From NCBI RefSeq assembly GCF_023022985.1, contig NZ_CP095461.1, forward strand, positions 1,116,001 through 1,180,000: DNA of 64,000 nt, in the 5' to 3' direction. This DNA comes from Arthrobacter gengyunqii. Lineage in GTDB: Bacteria; Actinomycetota; Actinomycetes; Actinomycetales; Micrococcaceae. The notes under the pieces are model-generated. The model did no database searches, was not told the origin of the DNA, and saw nothing but the letters and a program-made list of their open reading frames with translations. Positions 50,440-59,901 of the stretch are shown here, piece by piece. Each line of letters opens with the position of its first letter. Within the stretch, counting starts at the first letter, position 1. The position numbers were made by a program, and so were the translations under genes.

Positions 50440-50736
50440 TTACTCTGTGCTGAAACTCCCGAATTTTCCTGTCGCGTCCGACCAGGACTCCTGCACGGCG
50501 TCGACCGTTCCGGGAGCAGCGGGCGAGTTCAGCCAGTGCAGCAGTTCCTGCAACGCGGGCTCCGGTCCCTCGGCGACCACCAGGACGGAACCGTCGCTGT
50601 GGTTGGAGACCACACCGGTGAGGCCGAGCCGGTTGGCCTGCTGCAGGGTCCGGTATCTGAATCCCACCGCCTGCACTTCACCGGTAACCCTGGCGGTCAG
50701 GCGGCGGGCTGGGTTGGCAGCGTCCGTTGGCGTCAT
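50440..50736 (-). CDS. acyP: Acylphosphatase
   Basis: A 98-residue acylphosphatase. Active-site signature ARVTGEVQAVGFRYRT (phosphate-binding loop with Arg) and GVVSNHSDGSVLVVAEGPE (catalytic Asn) are clear. It hydrolyses carboxyl-phosphate bonds such as acetyl phosphate. ATG 50734-50736 was chosen because the preceding open frame overlaps hutH. It lies 4 bp after the hutH stop on the same strand and may share its transcript, though no known link to histidine degradation exists. Confidence 0.92.
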   Translation of the reverse strand: MTPTDAANPARRLTARVTGEVQAVGFRYRTLQQANRLGLTGVVSNHSDGSVLVVAEGPEPALQELLHWLNSPAAPGTVDAVQESWSDATGKFGSFSTE

Positions 50737-50740
50737 GGGC

Positions 50741-52315
50741 CTAGAGTAGCGGCTCGGCCAGCGCGGAGTCAGCAGCCGCCAGCAGTGAACCGTCGGCCAG
50801 GGCAATCCTGCAGGCCTCGATCTCCGGTGCCAGATACCGGTCCGGTCCCGGCCCGGGCACCACTGCCCGCAGCGCAGTGCGCACAGCCGTCACGGCCGGG
50901 GCGCTGCGGGAGGTGGACACGCCGCCGTCGCGCATGTCCAGCGCCCGGGCGGCGGTCAGCACCTCGATGGCCAGGACTCGGGTGAGGCCGTCGATGGCGC
51001 GGCGGAGTTTGAGCCCCGCGGCCCAGCCCATGGAAACGTGGTCCTCCTGCATGGCCGAGGAGGGAATGGAATCAACGGAGGCCGGTACAGCCAGCCGCTT
51101 GAGTTCAGACACGATTCCAGCCTGTGTGTACTGGGCAATCATGTGCCCTGAATCCACTCCCGGGTCGAAGGCCAGGAACGCATTGAGGCCGTGGCTGCGG
51201 GCACGGTCCAGGAAGCGGTCGGTCCGGCGTTCGCTCATGGAAGCAACATCAGCGACGGCGATGGCCAGGAAGTCCAGCACGTAGCCAACGGGAGCGCCGT
51301 GGAAGTTTCCGTTGGATTCGAGGCGTCCGTCCAGGGTCACCACCGGGTTGTCGATGGCCGAAGCCCGCTCGCAGGCCGCAACGGTCTCGGCGTGCTGGAG
51401 CGTGGAACGGGCGGCACCGTGGACCTGCGGTGCGCAGCGCAGCGAATAGGCGTCCTGCACCCGGGTAAAGCCGCCGGTTTTCTGTTCCTCGATCAGCGCC
51501 GATCCGGCCAGGACGGCACGGATGTTGGCGGCGGATTCGCCCTGCCCCGGTTGCGGCCGCAGGGCCTGCAGGTCCGCGGCAAAGACTGCGTCGCTGCCGA
51601 GCAGACCCTCCACGCTCATGGCAGCGGCGAGGTCCGCGGTGGACAGCAGCAGGTGCAGGTCAGCGATTGCCAGCGTGAGCATGCCCAGCATTCCGTCGGT
51701 GCCGTTGATCAGGGCCAAGCCTTCTTTTTCCTGCAGCTCAATCGGTTCCAGCCCGGCGGCAGCCAGCGCAGCCGCGGCGTCCATGTGTCCGCCGTCGGGC
51801 GTGCGGACCTCTCCTTCACCCATCAGCGCCAGCGCGCAGTGGGAGAGGGGAGCGAGATCACCGGAGCAGCCGAGCGAGCCGTACTCCCCGACAACCGGAG
51901 TGATGCCGGCGTTGAGCAGCCCGGCATAGGCGAGGGCCACCTCCGGACGGACGCCGGTGCGTCCGGTGGCGAGGGTGGACAGCCGGTTCAGCATCAGGGC
52001 CCGCACCACTTCGGTGTCGACTTCCGCGCCCGACGACGCCGCGTGGCTGCGGATGAGTGAGCGCTGCAGCTGGCGGCGCTGTTCGGGAACGATCTGCTTC
52101 ACCGCGAGGGCACCGAATCCGGTGGAGACACCGTAGTGCGGCTTGTCGTCGGCGGCGAGTTCCTCGATGACGGCGCGGGAAGAACGCATGGCGGTGAGTG
52201 CTTGGGGCGTCAGGGCCACGGGGGCGCAGTGCCGGGCGACGGCGACGATGTCCTCCGCCGTCAGGGAGCCTGTTCCAAGTTCAACGGTCATGAGGGGGTT
52301 GTGCAGGATTTCCAT
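50741..52315 (-). CDS. hutH: Histidine ammonia-lyase
   Basis: A 524-residue HutH, the first enzyme of histidine degradation (histidine to urocanate and ammonia). The MIO prosthetic group comes from Cys-Ser-Gly at about 150-152 (GSLGCSGDLAPLSHCAL); Ala is more common at the first position, but the Cys form is accepted by the family pattern. YGVSTGFGAL (61-70) supplies the catalytic Tyr. ATG start at 52315. Divergent from the IclR regulator across an 88-bp gap with a perfect palindrome. Confidence 0.96.
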   Translation of the reverse strand: MEILHNPLMTVELGTGSLTAEDIVAVARHCAPVALTPQALTAMRSSRAVIEELAADDKPHYGVSTGFGALAVKQIVPEQRRQLQRSLIRSHAASSGAEVDTEVVRALMLNRLSTLATGRTGVRPEVALAYAGLLNAGITPVVGEYGSLGCSGDLAPLSHCALALMGEGEVRTPDGGHMDAAAALAAAGLEPIELQEKEGLALINGTDGMLGMLTLAIADLHLLLSTADLAAAMSVEGLLGSDAVFAADLQALRPQPGQGESAANIRAVLAGSALIEEQKTGGFTRVQDAYSLRCAPQVHGAARSTLQHAETVAACERASAIDNPVVTLDGRLESNGNFHGAPVGYVLDFLAIAVADVASMSERRTDRFLDRARSHGLNAFLAFDPGVDSGHMIAQYTQAGIVSELKRLAVPASVDSIPSSAMQEDHVSMGWAAGLKLRRAIDGLTRVLAIEVLTAARALDMRDGGVSTSRSAPAVTAVRTALRAVVPGPGPDRYLAPEIEACRIALADGSLLAAADSALAEPLL

Positions 52316-52369
52316 CCTCTTATCTGAGCACGGGAACGGCAGGGGGCCTAGCAGGCGGTGGATTCGGTT

Positions 52370-52383
52370 TCTGGGATCCCAGA
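52370..52383. promoter_or_regulatory. IclR-type operator in the hutH/iclR gap
   Basis: TCTGGGATCCCAGA is a perfect 14-bp palindrome, 20 bp before the iclR ATG and 54 bp from the hutH ATG. It lies next to the iclR TAAGCT (52392-52397), so bound protein would block that promoter. A matching site precedes hutU. Confidence 0.75.
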
Positions 52384-52403
52384 CGCTGCACTAAGCTCCG
52401 GAC

Positions 52404-53222
52404 ATGTCGATGAGCTATTCCCGGGTTCAGGTTCCGGCCGCTGCACAGGTCCTGTCCATCCTGCGGTATTTGGGGACGCAGGCCGGACCGGTTAGCGCCG
52501 CCGTCGTTGCCCGGGACCTCGCGCTGCCGCGCTCCACCACGTATCACCTGCTCGCAGCGCTGGTCGCCGACGGGTTTGCCGTTCATCTGCCGGAGGAACG
52601 CAAGTACGCCCTCGGAGCAACGGCGCATGAACTCGGCACCGGTTATGCCCGGCAGGCCCCGTTGCAACGCATTGGCCGGTTTCCGCTCCGGAAGCTGGTG
52701 GCTCGGACCCGCCTAACCGCGCACCTGGCCGTCCTGCAGGGCACCGACGCGATCTACGTCATCGAGGAGCGGGCGCCGAGGCAAAAGCCGCTGGTGACCG
52801 ACGCCGGGGTCCGGCTGCCTGCGCACCGCACCGCCAGCGGGCGGGCCATGTTGGCGCAGATGACCGATGCGCAGCTGCGGGCGCTCTACCCGGACCCGGA
52901 TAACATGCGCTCCGGCCGCGCCGCCGGACCCGCTCTCGCCGGGCTGCTGGCTGAGGTGCGCGAGCGTGGTTATGCCTGGGAGGAAGACGAAGTCACCGAG
53001 GGCTTTTCCTCCATTGCCGTACCCGTGCTGGACCGCTCCGGGCACGCCGTCGCCAGCGTCACCCTGACCACGCCGAACAGCACGCCGCAGGATGTCGACA
53101 CAGGTCGGCGGATCGATGACTTGGCGTCCAAGTGGCTGCCGGACGTGTCCAGGTGCGCTGCGGAAATCTCCCGCCGGCTCGGAGCCCCGCTCGGTGCCCC
53201 GCCGGGTGCTCGGCACCCCTGA
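52404..53222 (+). CDS. IclR-family transcriptional regulator of the hut cluster
   Basis: A 272-residue IclR protein. The N-terminal winged helix ([34 protein letters not shown]) is followed by the effector domain ([60 protein letters not shown]). It is likely to bind histidine, urocanate or a related metabolite and to control hutH and hutUFI, given the matching palindromes. The N-terminus begins [21 protein letters not shown] 6 nt upstream of the ATG suggests a leaderless start. Confidence 0.9.
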   Translation: MSMSYSRVQVPAAAQVLSILRYLGTQAGPVSAAVVARDLALPRSTTYHLLAALVADGFAVHLPEERKYALGATAHELGTGYARQAPLQRIGRFPLRKLVARTRLTAHLAVLQGTDAIYVIEERAPRQKPLVTDAGVRLPAHRTASGRAMLAQMTDAQLRALYPDPDNMRSGRAAGPALAGLLAEVRERGYAWEEDEVTEGFSSIAVPVLDRSGHAVASVTLTTPNSTPQDVDTGRRIDDLASKWLPDVSRCAAEISRRLGAPLGAPPGARHP

Positions 53223-53270
53223 CGAGCCGGGCCGCCCATCCAAGCGTGCCGGGTGTGGCAGCCCGCGTTG

Positions 53271-53290
53271 GTGTCTGTAATCCCAGACAC
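53271..53290 (+). promoter_or_regulatory. Second IclR-type operator, upstream of hutU
   Basis: GTGTCTG and CAGACAC are perfect 7-bp arms around TAATCC. The right half, ATCCCAGAC, is identical to that of the palindrome in the hutH/iclR gap. It lies 48 bp before the hutU ATG. Confidence 0.7.
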
Positions 53291-53338
53291 TGCCCGAAGC
53301 GGGGAAGCAGCCGGAGGCTCCTCGGTTACGGTCTGTTC

Positions 53339-55024
53339 ATGGCTCCCACAACAGATCCTTCCCGCGACATCCGGGCACCCCGCGGCACCTCCCTGACAGC
53401 TCGGAGCTGGCAGACCGAGGCGCCCCTTCGCATGCTCATGAACAACTTGGACCCGGAAGTCGCCGAGCGTCCGAAAGACCTTGTGGTCTACGGCGGCACC
53501 GGCCGGGCCGCGCGCAGCTGGGAGGCCTACGACGCGATCGTCCGCACGCTGTCCACCCTGGCCGACGACGAGACCCTGCTGGTCCAGTCCGGCAAACCCG
53601 TGGGTGTGTTCCGGACCAACGAGTGGGCGCCTCGCGTGCTGCTCGCCAACTCCAACCTGGTGGGGGATTGGGCCAACTGGCCCGAGTTCCGCCGGCTGGA
53701 GGCCGAGGGCCTGATGATGTACGGACAGATGACCGCAGGATCCTGGATTTACATCGGCACCCAGGGCATCCTCCAGGGCACGTACGAGACCTTCGGCGCC
53801 GTCGCACGCAAGCTCTTCCACGACGACAATGCCACGCTCGCCGGCACCTTGACCCTGACCGGCGGCTGCGGCGGCATGGGCGGAGCTCAGCCGCTGGCCG
53901 TGACGCTGAATGGAGGAGCGGTGCTGATTGTCGACGTCGACGAGGCACGCCTGCGCCGCCGCGAGGGCAAACGCTACCTGGACGAGGTGGCACCGGATCT
54001 GGACACCGCCGTCGCCAGGGTCATGGCCGCCAGGGCGGAAAAACGTGCCCTCTCGGTGGGGCTGGTGGGCAACGCGGCCGAGGTGTTCGAAGAGCTGCTG
54101 CGCCGCCAGCTCGCCGGGGACATCAGGGTGGACATCGTCACGGACCAGACCTCCGCGCACGATCCGCTGAGCTACCTGCCGGCCGGGATTCCCCTGGAGC
54201 AGTGGGCTGCCGAATCTGAGGCCGATCCCGAAGGGTTTACCAAGAAAGCCCGCGAATCCATGGCCCGCCAGGTCGCAGCCATGGTGGGCTTCCAGGACAC
54301 CGGTGCCGAGGTGTTCGACTACGGAAATTCCATCCGCGACGAAGCCCGCCAGGGCGGCTATGACCGGGCCTTCGATTTCCCCGGCTTTGTGCCTGCTTAT
54401 ATTCGCCCGCTTTTCTGCGAAGGCATGGGTCCGTTCCGCTGGGTGGCGCTGTCCGGGGATCCGGAGGACATCGCGGTCACGGACGCGGCGATGAAGGAGC
54501 TCTTTCCGGAGAATGCCCGCCTGCACCGGTGGCTCGACGCCGCAGCGGAGCACGTGCAGTTTGAAGGGTTACCGGCGCGCATTTGTTGGCTGGGCTACGG
54601 GGACCGGGCCAAGGCCGGGCTCCTGTTCAACCGGCTCGTCGCCGAGGGCAAAGTCAGCGCACCCATTGTCATCGGCCGCGACCATCTGGACTCCGGGTCC
54701 GTGGCCTCGCCCTACCGCGAGACCGAAGGCATGGCGGACGGCTCCGACGCCGTCGCGGACTGGCCCCTGCTCAACGCCATGCTGAACACCGCCTCCGGTG
54801 CCACCTGGGTCTCCATCCACCACGGCGGCGGGGTGGGCATCGGCCGCTCGATCCACGCCGGACAGGTGTCGGTCGCGGACGGCACCGAGTTGGCCGCCCG
54901 GAAACTGGAGCGGCTCCTCACCAACGATCCGGGCACGGGGGTGATCCGCCACGCCGACGCCGGATATGAGCGCGCCTCCGACGTTGCCGCCGAGCGCGGC
55001 ATCCGCATTCCGATGGCAGAGTAG
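53339..55024 (+). CDS. hutU: Urocanate hydratase
   Basis: A 561-residue HutU, usual length. It has [91 protein letters not shown] and the NAD-loop [13 protein letters not shown]. It converts urocanate to imidazolonepropionate using NAD+ as an electrophile. ATG 53339 is the family start; TACGGT 6 nt upstream suggests a leaderless mRNA. First gene of hutU-M20-hutF-hutI. Confidence 0.97.
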   Translation: MAPTTDPSRDIRAPRGTSLTARSWQTEAPLRMLMNNLDPEVAERPKDLVVYGGTGRAARSWEAYDAIVRTLSTLADDETLLVQSGKPVGVFRTNEWAPRVLLANSNLVGDWANWPEFRRLEAEGLMMYGQMTAGSWIYIGTQGILQGTYETFGAVARKLFHDDNATLAGTLTLTGGCGGMGGAQPLAVTLNGGAVLIVDVDEARLRRREGKRYLDEVAPDLDTAVARVMAARAEKRALSVGLVGNAAEVFEELLRRQLAGDIRVDIVTDQTSAHDPLSYLPAGIPLEQWAAESEADPEGFTKKARESMARQVAAMVGFQDTGAEVFDYGNSIRDEARQGGYDRAFDFPGFVPAYIRPLFCEGMGPFRWVALSGDPEDIAVTDAAMKELFPENARLHRWLDAAAEHVQFEGLPARICWLGYGDRAKAGLLFNRLVAEGKVSAPIVIGRDHLDSGSVASPYRETEGMADGSDAVADWPLLNAMLNTASGATWVSIHHGGGVGIGRSIHAGQVSVADGTELAARKLERLLTNDPGTGVIRHADAGYERASDVAAERGIRIPMAE

Positions 55025-55029
55025 GGTCC

Positions 55030-56340
55030 ATGGATAGAACACCTGCTTCGCCCGTTAATGCCCTGATGGCCGCCATCGAGGGCACCGGCCGCGATGAACG
55101 CCGCGGCGGATACTCCCGCCCGGTGTTCTCGACCGCGGAGCTGGATCTGCGAGAGTGGTTCACGGCCGAGGCGCTCCGGCGCGGACTCGCCGTTGAGACG
55201 GACCGCAACGGCATCCTCTGGGCCTGGTGGGATTTGCCGGGGGCATCCTCCGCGGGGACAACCGGCGTATCCTCCGCAGAACCGGAGCGCCGCGGTGCGC
55301 TGGTCACCGGATCCCATCTGGACTCCGTACCCGGCGGCGGCGCCTTCGACGGACCGCTTGGCGTGGCCAGCGCACTGGCTGCCGTGGATCTCCTGCAGGC
55401 GCGCGAAAAGGACGGCGGCCTGACCCGGAACCGTGCCCTCGCCGTCGCGGTCTTTCCGGAAGAGGAAGGCTCGCGCTTCGGGGTGGCCTGCCTCGGCTCC
55501 CGGCTGCTGACCGGCGCGATTGATCAGGCCAGGGCACTGTCCCTGCGCGACGCCGACGGCAACACCTTCGCCGACGTCGCCCGCGCCCACGGACTGGATC
55601 CGGACCTGATGGGCCGGGATGATGCGGCGCTGAGCCGCATCGGGGACTTTGTCGAACTGCATGTGGAGCAGGGCCGCGGCCTGAACACCGAGGAGTTTAC
55701 TGATGCCGCCGGACGGGGTCCGGCTGTTGCGGTGGGAGGGTCCGTGCTCGGGCACGGGCGGTGGCGGTTTGGCATCACGGGGCAGGGCAACCACGCAGGC
55801 ACCACTCTGATGGCGGACCGTGCCGATCCCATGGTCGCGGCTGCGCAGCTGATCGTGGCTGTGCGCCAGGCAGCCGCTGCCCAGCCCGGCGCCCGTGGCA
55901 CAGTGGGCCGGCTGGAACCGATCCCCGGCGGCACCAACGTCATTGCCTCCCGGGTGGACCTCTGGCTGGATGTCCGCCACCCCGAAGACGCCGTGACCGC
56001 CGCCCTGGTGGAGAAAATCCACGGCCAGGCACAGCGGATTGCGGCCATGGAAGGCTGCACCGTGCGGCTGACCGAGGAATCCTTTTCCGGGACGGTTTCC
56101 TTCGATGCCGCTCTGCAGCGCTCACTCTCACACTCCGTGGCTCTGACCGTGCCCGGCGCGCCCGTCCTGGCGACCGGGGCCGGGCACGACGCCGGGGTGC
56201 TGGCGTCCCGCGTGCCCACCGGTATGCTGTTCGTCCGCAACCCCTCCGGGTTCAGCCACTCGCCGGAAGAGTATGTGGAGGACTCCGACGCCGAGGCCGG
56301 CGTGACCGCGCTCGCCGACGCCCTGCAGGACCTGCTGTGA
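55030..56340 (+). CDS. M20-family Zn-dependent hydrolase (allantoate amidohydrolase/carbamoylase-like)
   Basis: A 436-residue M20/AllC-type amidohydrolase. Metal-site residues appear in TGSHLDSVPGGGAFDGPLGV (His, Asp), FPEEEGSRFGVACLGS (Glu, Glu) and VELHVEQG; VLGHGRWRFGITGQGNHAGTTLMADRADP is the dimerisation/substrate His region. These enzymes cleave N-carbamoyl, N-formyl or ureido groups of amino acids. In a hut operon with HutF, which yields N-formylglutamate, it most likely acts as N-formylglutamate deformylase in place of HutG; no HutG is present. Starts 6 bp after hutU and overlaps hutF by GTGA. Confidence 0.88.
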   Translation: MDRTPASPVNALMAAIEGTGRDERRGGYSRPVFSTAELDLREWFTAEALRRGLAVETDRNGILWAWWDLPGASSAGTTGVSSAEPERRGALVTGSHLDSVPGGGAFDGPLGVASALAAVDLLQAREKDGGLTRNRALAVAVFPEEEGSRFGVACLGSRLLTGAIDQARALSLRDADGNTFADVARAHGLDPDLMGRDDAALSRIGDFVELHVEQGRGLNTEEFTDAAGRGPAVAVGGSVLGHGRWRFGITGQGNHAGTTLMADRADPMVAAAQLIVAVRQAAAAQPGARGTVGRLEPIPGGTNVIASRVDLWLDVRHPEDAVTAALVEKIHGQAQRIAAMEGCTVRLTEESFSGTVSFDAALQRSLSHSVALTVPGAPVLATGAGHDAGVLASRVPTGMLFVRNPSGFSHSPEEYVEDSDAEAGVTALADALQDLL

Positions 56341-57734
56341 GTGCGCCGGAACGGCAGGGTTCCTTCTGGTGCGAACAGGGCTGGGTCAACGGCGCGGTTG
56401 TTGCCGGCGTCCGGCTGGAAATCGATGCCGCAGGCACTGTAACGGGGACTGAGACCGGCGTCCCGGCGCGGTCAGGGGACTGCCTGCTGGCCGGCGTCAC
56501 CTTTCCTGCGGCATCGAACGCGCACTCCCACGCCTTCCACCGGGTGCTGCGCGGACGCACGCACGCCGCCGGGCCCGGCAGCTTCTGGACCTGGCGGGAG
56601 CACATGTACGAGACTGCCGGGGCGCTGACTCCGGAGCTGTATGAGCAGCTCGCCACCGCGGTGTTCACGGAAATGGTGGTCACCGGATGGACCTCGGTCG
56701 CCGAGTTCCACTATGTCCACCATCAGCCGGACGGCAGCGCCTACGTGCAGGAGCATGCCATGGAACGGGCGCTGGCGCGGGCCGCCGTCGCCGCCGGTAT
56801 CCGATTGACCCTGCTGGACACCTGCTATCTGGCCGGCGGTTTCGACGCGCCGCTCAGTGCCGCTCAGCTGCGCTTCGGAGACCGCGACGGCGCCGCCTGG
56901 CTTCAGCGGCTGGCCTCCCTGCGCGCTGCGATTGCCGCGGAGTTCGATCCGGCCCAGGTCAGCGTGGGCGCTGCCCTGCATTCCGTGCGCGGGGTACCTG
57001 AGGAAGAGCTGGAACTGATTTCCCGGAAGCTCCCCGCCGACCTGCCGCTGCACATCCACCTCTCCGAACAGCCTGCGGAAAACGATGCCTGCCGGGAGGC
57101 CACCGGACTTACCCCGGCACTGCTGTTGGCCAAGCACGGACTGGTCACCCGGCGTCTCTCCGCCGTCCATGCCACCCACCTGAGCGAGGAAGACATGACG
57201 GCTCTCGGGAACGCCGGCGCGACAGTGGTGATGTGCCCCAGCACAGAGGCGGACCTGGCCGACGGCATCGGCCCCGCCGCCGAGCTGCAGGCGGCCGGTG
57301 CACGGATTGCGCTGGGCACCGACCAGCACGCCGTCGTCGACCCCTGGCTGGAAATGCGGGCGCTGGAACACGGCGAACGCCTCCGCTCCGGGGAACGCGG
57401 CCGCTTTGCCCCGGCTGATCTGCACGCCGCCGTTTCCCGCGCCGGAGCAGAATCGCAGGGGCGGCGGGCCCCGGGGCTGGCCGCCGGAGACACCTGCGAC
57501 CTCATGTCAGTGGATCCCGGAAGCATCCGCACCGCCGGTTCGGATCCCGGCCAGCTGGCACTCACCGCCACGGCCGCGGATGTTCACACCGTCGTCGTCG
57601 GCGGCCGTATCCTTGCCCGCCACGGCCGGCACACCGTCCTGGGCGATCCGGCGGCTCTGCTGTCAGCCGCCGTCGCCGCCTTGGACGCGTCCCGGCGCAG
57701 CCCGACACCCGCCGCAACCACGGAAGATCCATGA
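56337..57734 (+). CDS. hutF: Formimidoylglutamate deiminase
   Basis: A 465-residue amidohydrolase-superfamily HutF. Metal ligands are the HxH of SNAHSHAFHR, HIHLSEQPAEN, AVHATHLSEEDM, and the Asp of LGTDQHAV. FWTWREHMYETAG is the typical substrate-site block. It converts N-formimidoyl-glutamate to N-formylglutamate and ammonia. GTG 56337 (GTGA overlap) is the start. The much longer upstream open frame is a shadow of the M20 gene. Confidence 0.93.
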   Translation: MSAPERQGSFWCEQGWVNGAVVAGVRLEIDAAGTVTGTETGVPARSGDCLLAGVTFPAASNAHSHAFHRVLRGRTHAAGPGSFWTWREHMYETAGALTPELYEQLATAVFTEMVVTGWTSVAEFHYVHHQPDGSAYVQEHAMERALARAAVAAGIRLTLLDTCYLAGGFDAPLSAAQLRFGDRDGAAWLQRLASLRAAIAAEFDPAQVSVGAALHSVRGVPEEELELISRKLPADLPLHIHLSEQPAENDACREATGLTPALLLAKHGLVTRRLSAVHATHLSEEDMTALGNAGATVVMCPSTEADLADGIGPAAELQAAGARIALGTDQHAVVDPWLEMRALEHGERLRSGERGRFAPADLHAAVSRAGAESQGRRAPGLAAGDTCDLMSVDPGSIRTAGSDPGQLALTATAADVHTVVVGGRILARHGRHTVLGDPAALLSAAVAALDASRRSPTPAATTEDP

Positions 57735-59017
57735 GCACACCTCCAGCAGGCCCGGCCTCAACACTGATCACCAACATTGGCGAACTCTCCACCCAGAATG
57801 AGGCCCAAGGTCCGGAGAGTTCCGTGCTGCGGGACGCCGCAGTGGTGTTCGAGGGGGAACGGATCAGCTGGATCGGCGCTGCGTCCGCTGCACCGGCCGC
57901 GGATGCCATGATCGACGCCGGCGGACGGTGCGGGCTGCCCGGGTGGGTGGACTCGCACACGCACCTGGTGTTTGCGGGAGACCGCAGTGCGGAGTTTGAG
58001 GCCCGGATGGCGGGGGAGTCCTACGCGGCCGGCGGCATCGCCGTCACCACCGACGCCACGCGTTCCGCCTCGGACTATGACCTGACCCGGCTCCTGCTGG
58101 CACGTGCCGCCGAAGCGGCAGCAGGCGGCACCACCTACCTGGAAACCAAGACCGGCTACGGGCTGAACGTGGAGGAGGAGCGACGGCACGCGCGCATCGC
58201 CTCCACCGTGGCGAACCAGGTGACCTATCTGGGCGCGCATCTGGTCCCGGCCGGCGCAGATGCCGAGGAGTACACGGACCTGGTGTGCACCGACATGCTC
58301 GAAGCGGTGCGGCCGTATGTGCAGTGGGCAGACGTCTTCTGCGAAAAGGGAGCCTTCACCGAGGAACAGTCCCGGCGGGTGCTGCAGGCCTGCCGCGATG
58401 CGGGCCTGGGACTGCGGGTGCACGGCAACCAGCTCGGCTACGGTGCCGGCGTGCGCCTGGCTGTGGAGTTCGGCGCAGCCAGTGTGGATCACGTGAACTA
58501 TCTGACGGACGACGACGTTGCCGCCCTCTCGGGTACGTGGACTAAGTGGAACGCGGCCGGACCGGATGCCGGCGGAACGGATGCTTCCGGAGCCCGCACC
58601 CCCGGGACGGTGGCCACCTGCCTGCCCGCCTGCGATCTCTCCACCCGGGCACCGCTCGCGCCGGCCAGGAAACTCCTCGATGCCGGGGTGCAGGTGGCGC
58701 TGGCCTCCAACTGCAATCCCGGCACCTCCTTCACCAGTTCCATGAACTTCTGCGTGGCCACGGCGGTGCTGCAAATGGGCCTGACAGTCTCTGAAGCCGT
58801 CCGGGCCGCGACCTTCGGCGGCGCACTGGCCCTGCGCGCGCACACCGGGGAGGACCGGGACGGAAAGCGGGCGGTGGGCTCACTCGCCGTTGGGCACCGT
58901 GCTGACCTGCAGCTGCTCAACGCCCCCTCGGCCGCGCATCTGGCCTACCGGCCGGGGATGCCGCTCACGGGTGCTGTGTGGCGAGCCGGGCAGCAACTGG
59001 GTTTGCCGCCCCGGTAG
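57731..59017 (+). CDS. hutI: Imidazolonepropionase
   Basis: A 428-residue amidohydrolase. GWVDSHTHLVFAGDRSAEFEARMAG (metal HxH), YLETKTGYGLNVEEERRHARIA, VHGNQLGYGAGVRLAVEFGAASVDHVNYL and NCNPGTSFTSSMNFCVATAV are family blocks. It hydrolyses 4-imidazolone-5-propionate to N-formimidoyl-glutamate. A short hydrophilic insert DAGGTDASGARTPGT interrupts the region after about 275. ATGA overlap with hutF; the cluster ends here. Confidence 0.95.
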   Translation: MSTPPAGPASTLITNIGELSTQNEAQGPESSVLRDAAVVFEGERISWIGAASAAPAADAMIDAGGRCGLPGWVDSHTHLVFAGDRSAEFEARMAGESYAAGGIAVTTDATRSASDYDLTRLLLARAAEAAAGGTTYLETKTGYGLNVEEERRHARIASTVANQVTYLGAHLVPAGADAEEYTDLVCTDMLEAVRPYVQWADVFCEKGAFTEEQSRRVLQACRDAGLGLRVHGNQLGYGAGVRLAVEFGAASVDHVNYLTDDDVAALSGTWTKWNAAGPDAGGTDASGARTPGTVATCLPACDLSTRAPLAPARKLLDAGVQVALASNCNPGTSFTSSMNFCVATAVLQMGLTVSEAVRAATFGGALALRAHTGEDRDGKRAVGSLAVGHRADLQLLNAPSAAHLAYRPGMPLTGAVWRAGQQLGLPPR

Positions 59018-59034
59018 CCGATCGGCCGCCGGGG
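59009..59034 (+). terminator. Hairpin overlapping the hutI stop codon
   Basis: CCCCGG (59009-59014) and CCGGGG (59029-59034) flank an inner palindrome GCCGATCGGC. No T-tract, so the assignment is tentative. Confidence 0.5.
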
Positions 59035-59063
59035 AACGTGTGGTCCCTCCCATATCCTGCACA

Positions 59064-59861
59064 ATGGAAACCATGCGTGCTGCCTTCCCCTCCGCCCCCG
59101 CCGAGTCACTGGACCCGCGGGCACGGAAGATGCTGGTCTTCGAGATCCTGATTGTGTTGGGACTGTCCCTGGGGCGCTCCGGAGTGTACGCCGTCGTCGA
59201 GCTCCTGGAAAAGGCCACGGAGGGTCCCCTGGGCGGGCAGACCACCACGCTGAACCCGGTGCTGGACGAGAACTCCTGGTTTGACCTCACCTATCAGCTG
59301 CTGGGCATCTTCTTTTCCCTGCTCCCGGTGGCGCTGGTGCTGTTCCTGCTCACCGAACCGGGAAAGTCGGCGTTCCGCCGGATCGGGTTCACCTTCGAGA
59401 AACCCGTGCGCGACTTTGGGCTGGGCGCGGGACTGGCCGCGGTCATCTGCCTCGGGACACTGGGCGTGTATGCCGGCGGCCGGGCGCTGGGCATCACCAC
59501 GGCACTGGTGCCGGCGGCGCTGGACACCTACTGGTGGACGCTGCCGGTGCTGATCCTCTCCGCCGTGCGGCACGCCGTGCTCGAGGAAGTCATTGTGGTT
59601 GGCTACCTGTTCCTGCGGCTGCGGCAGCTGGGCTGGGGAACCCCGGCGATCATCCTCACCTCGGCGCTGATCCGTGCCAGCTACCACCTCTACCAGGGCA
59701 TTGGGCCCGGCATCGGAAACTTCCTGATGGGACTGATCTTCGGTTACGTCTACGTCAAAACCCGGCGGGTCATGCCGCTGGTGATTGCCCATGCGCTGGT
59801 GGACATCACCGGCTTTGTCGGCTTCGCCCTGTTCGGACCCGCCATCGGCATCGGCAACTGA
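59064..59861 (+). CDS. CPBP-family intramembrane glutamic protease
   Basis: A 265-residue polytopic membrane protein. The CPBP/Abi motifs appear as AVLEEVIVVGYLFLRLRQLG (paired Glu; the usual Arg of EExxxR is replaced), ASYHLYQG and LVIAHALVDITGF (His residues). The type II CAAX-prenyl-endopeptidase-like fold is assigned; substrates are unknown. A TATCCT sits 5 nt upstream of ATG 59064 with no Shine-Dalgarno (leaderless candidate). ATG 59073 is an alternative. Confidence 0.85.
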   Translation: METMRAAFPSAPAESLDPRARKMLVFEILIVLGLSLGRSGVYAVVELLEKATEGPLGGQTTTLNPVLDENSWFDLTYQLLGIFFSLLPVALVLFLLTEPGKSAFRRIGFTFEKPVRDFGLGAGLAAVICLGTLGVYAGGRALGITTALVPAALDTYWWTLPVLILSAVRHAVLEEVIVVGYLFLRLRQLGWGTPAIILTSALIRASYHLYQGIGPGIGNFLMGLIFGYVYVKTRRVMPLVIAHALVDITGFVGFALFGPAIGIGN

Positions 59862-59901
59862 TTGAGGCGCCCGGCCTGCCTTTCGTGCTGCTCGCCGCCG
59901 C

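Noticed and set aside
54712..56022. Minus-strand frames of over 400 codons antisense to the hut genes
   Set aside because: Antisense shadows; hutU, M20, hutF and hutI match known families with correct start and overlap.
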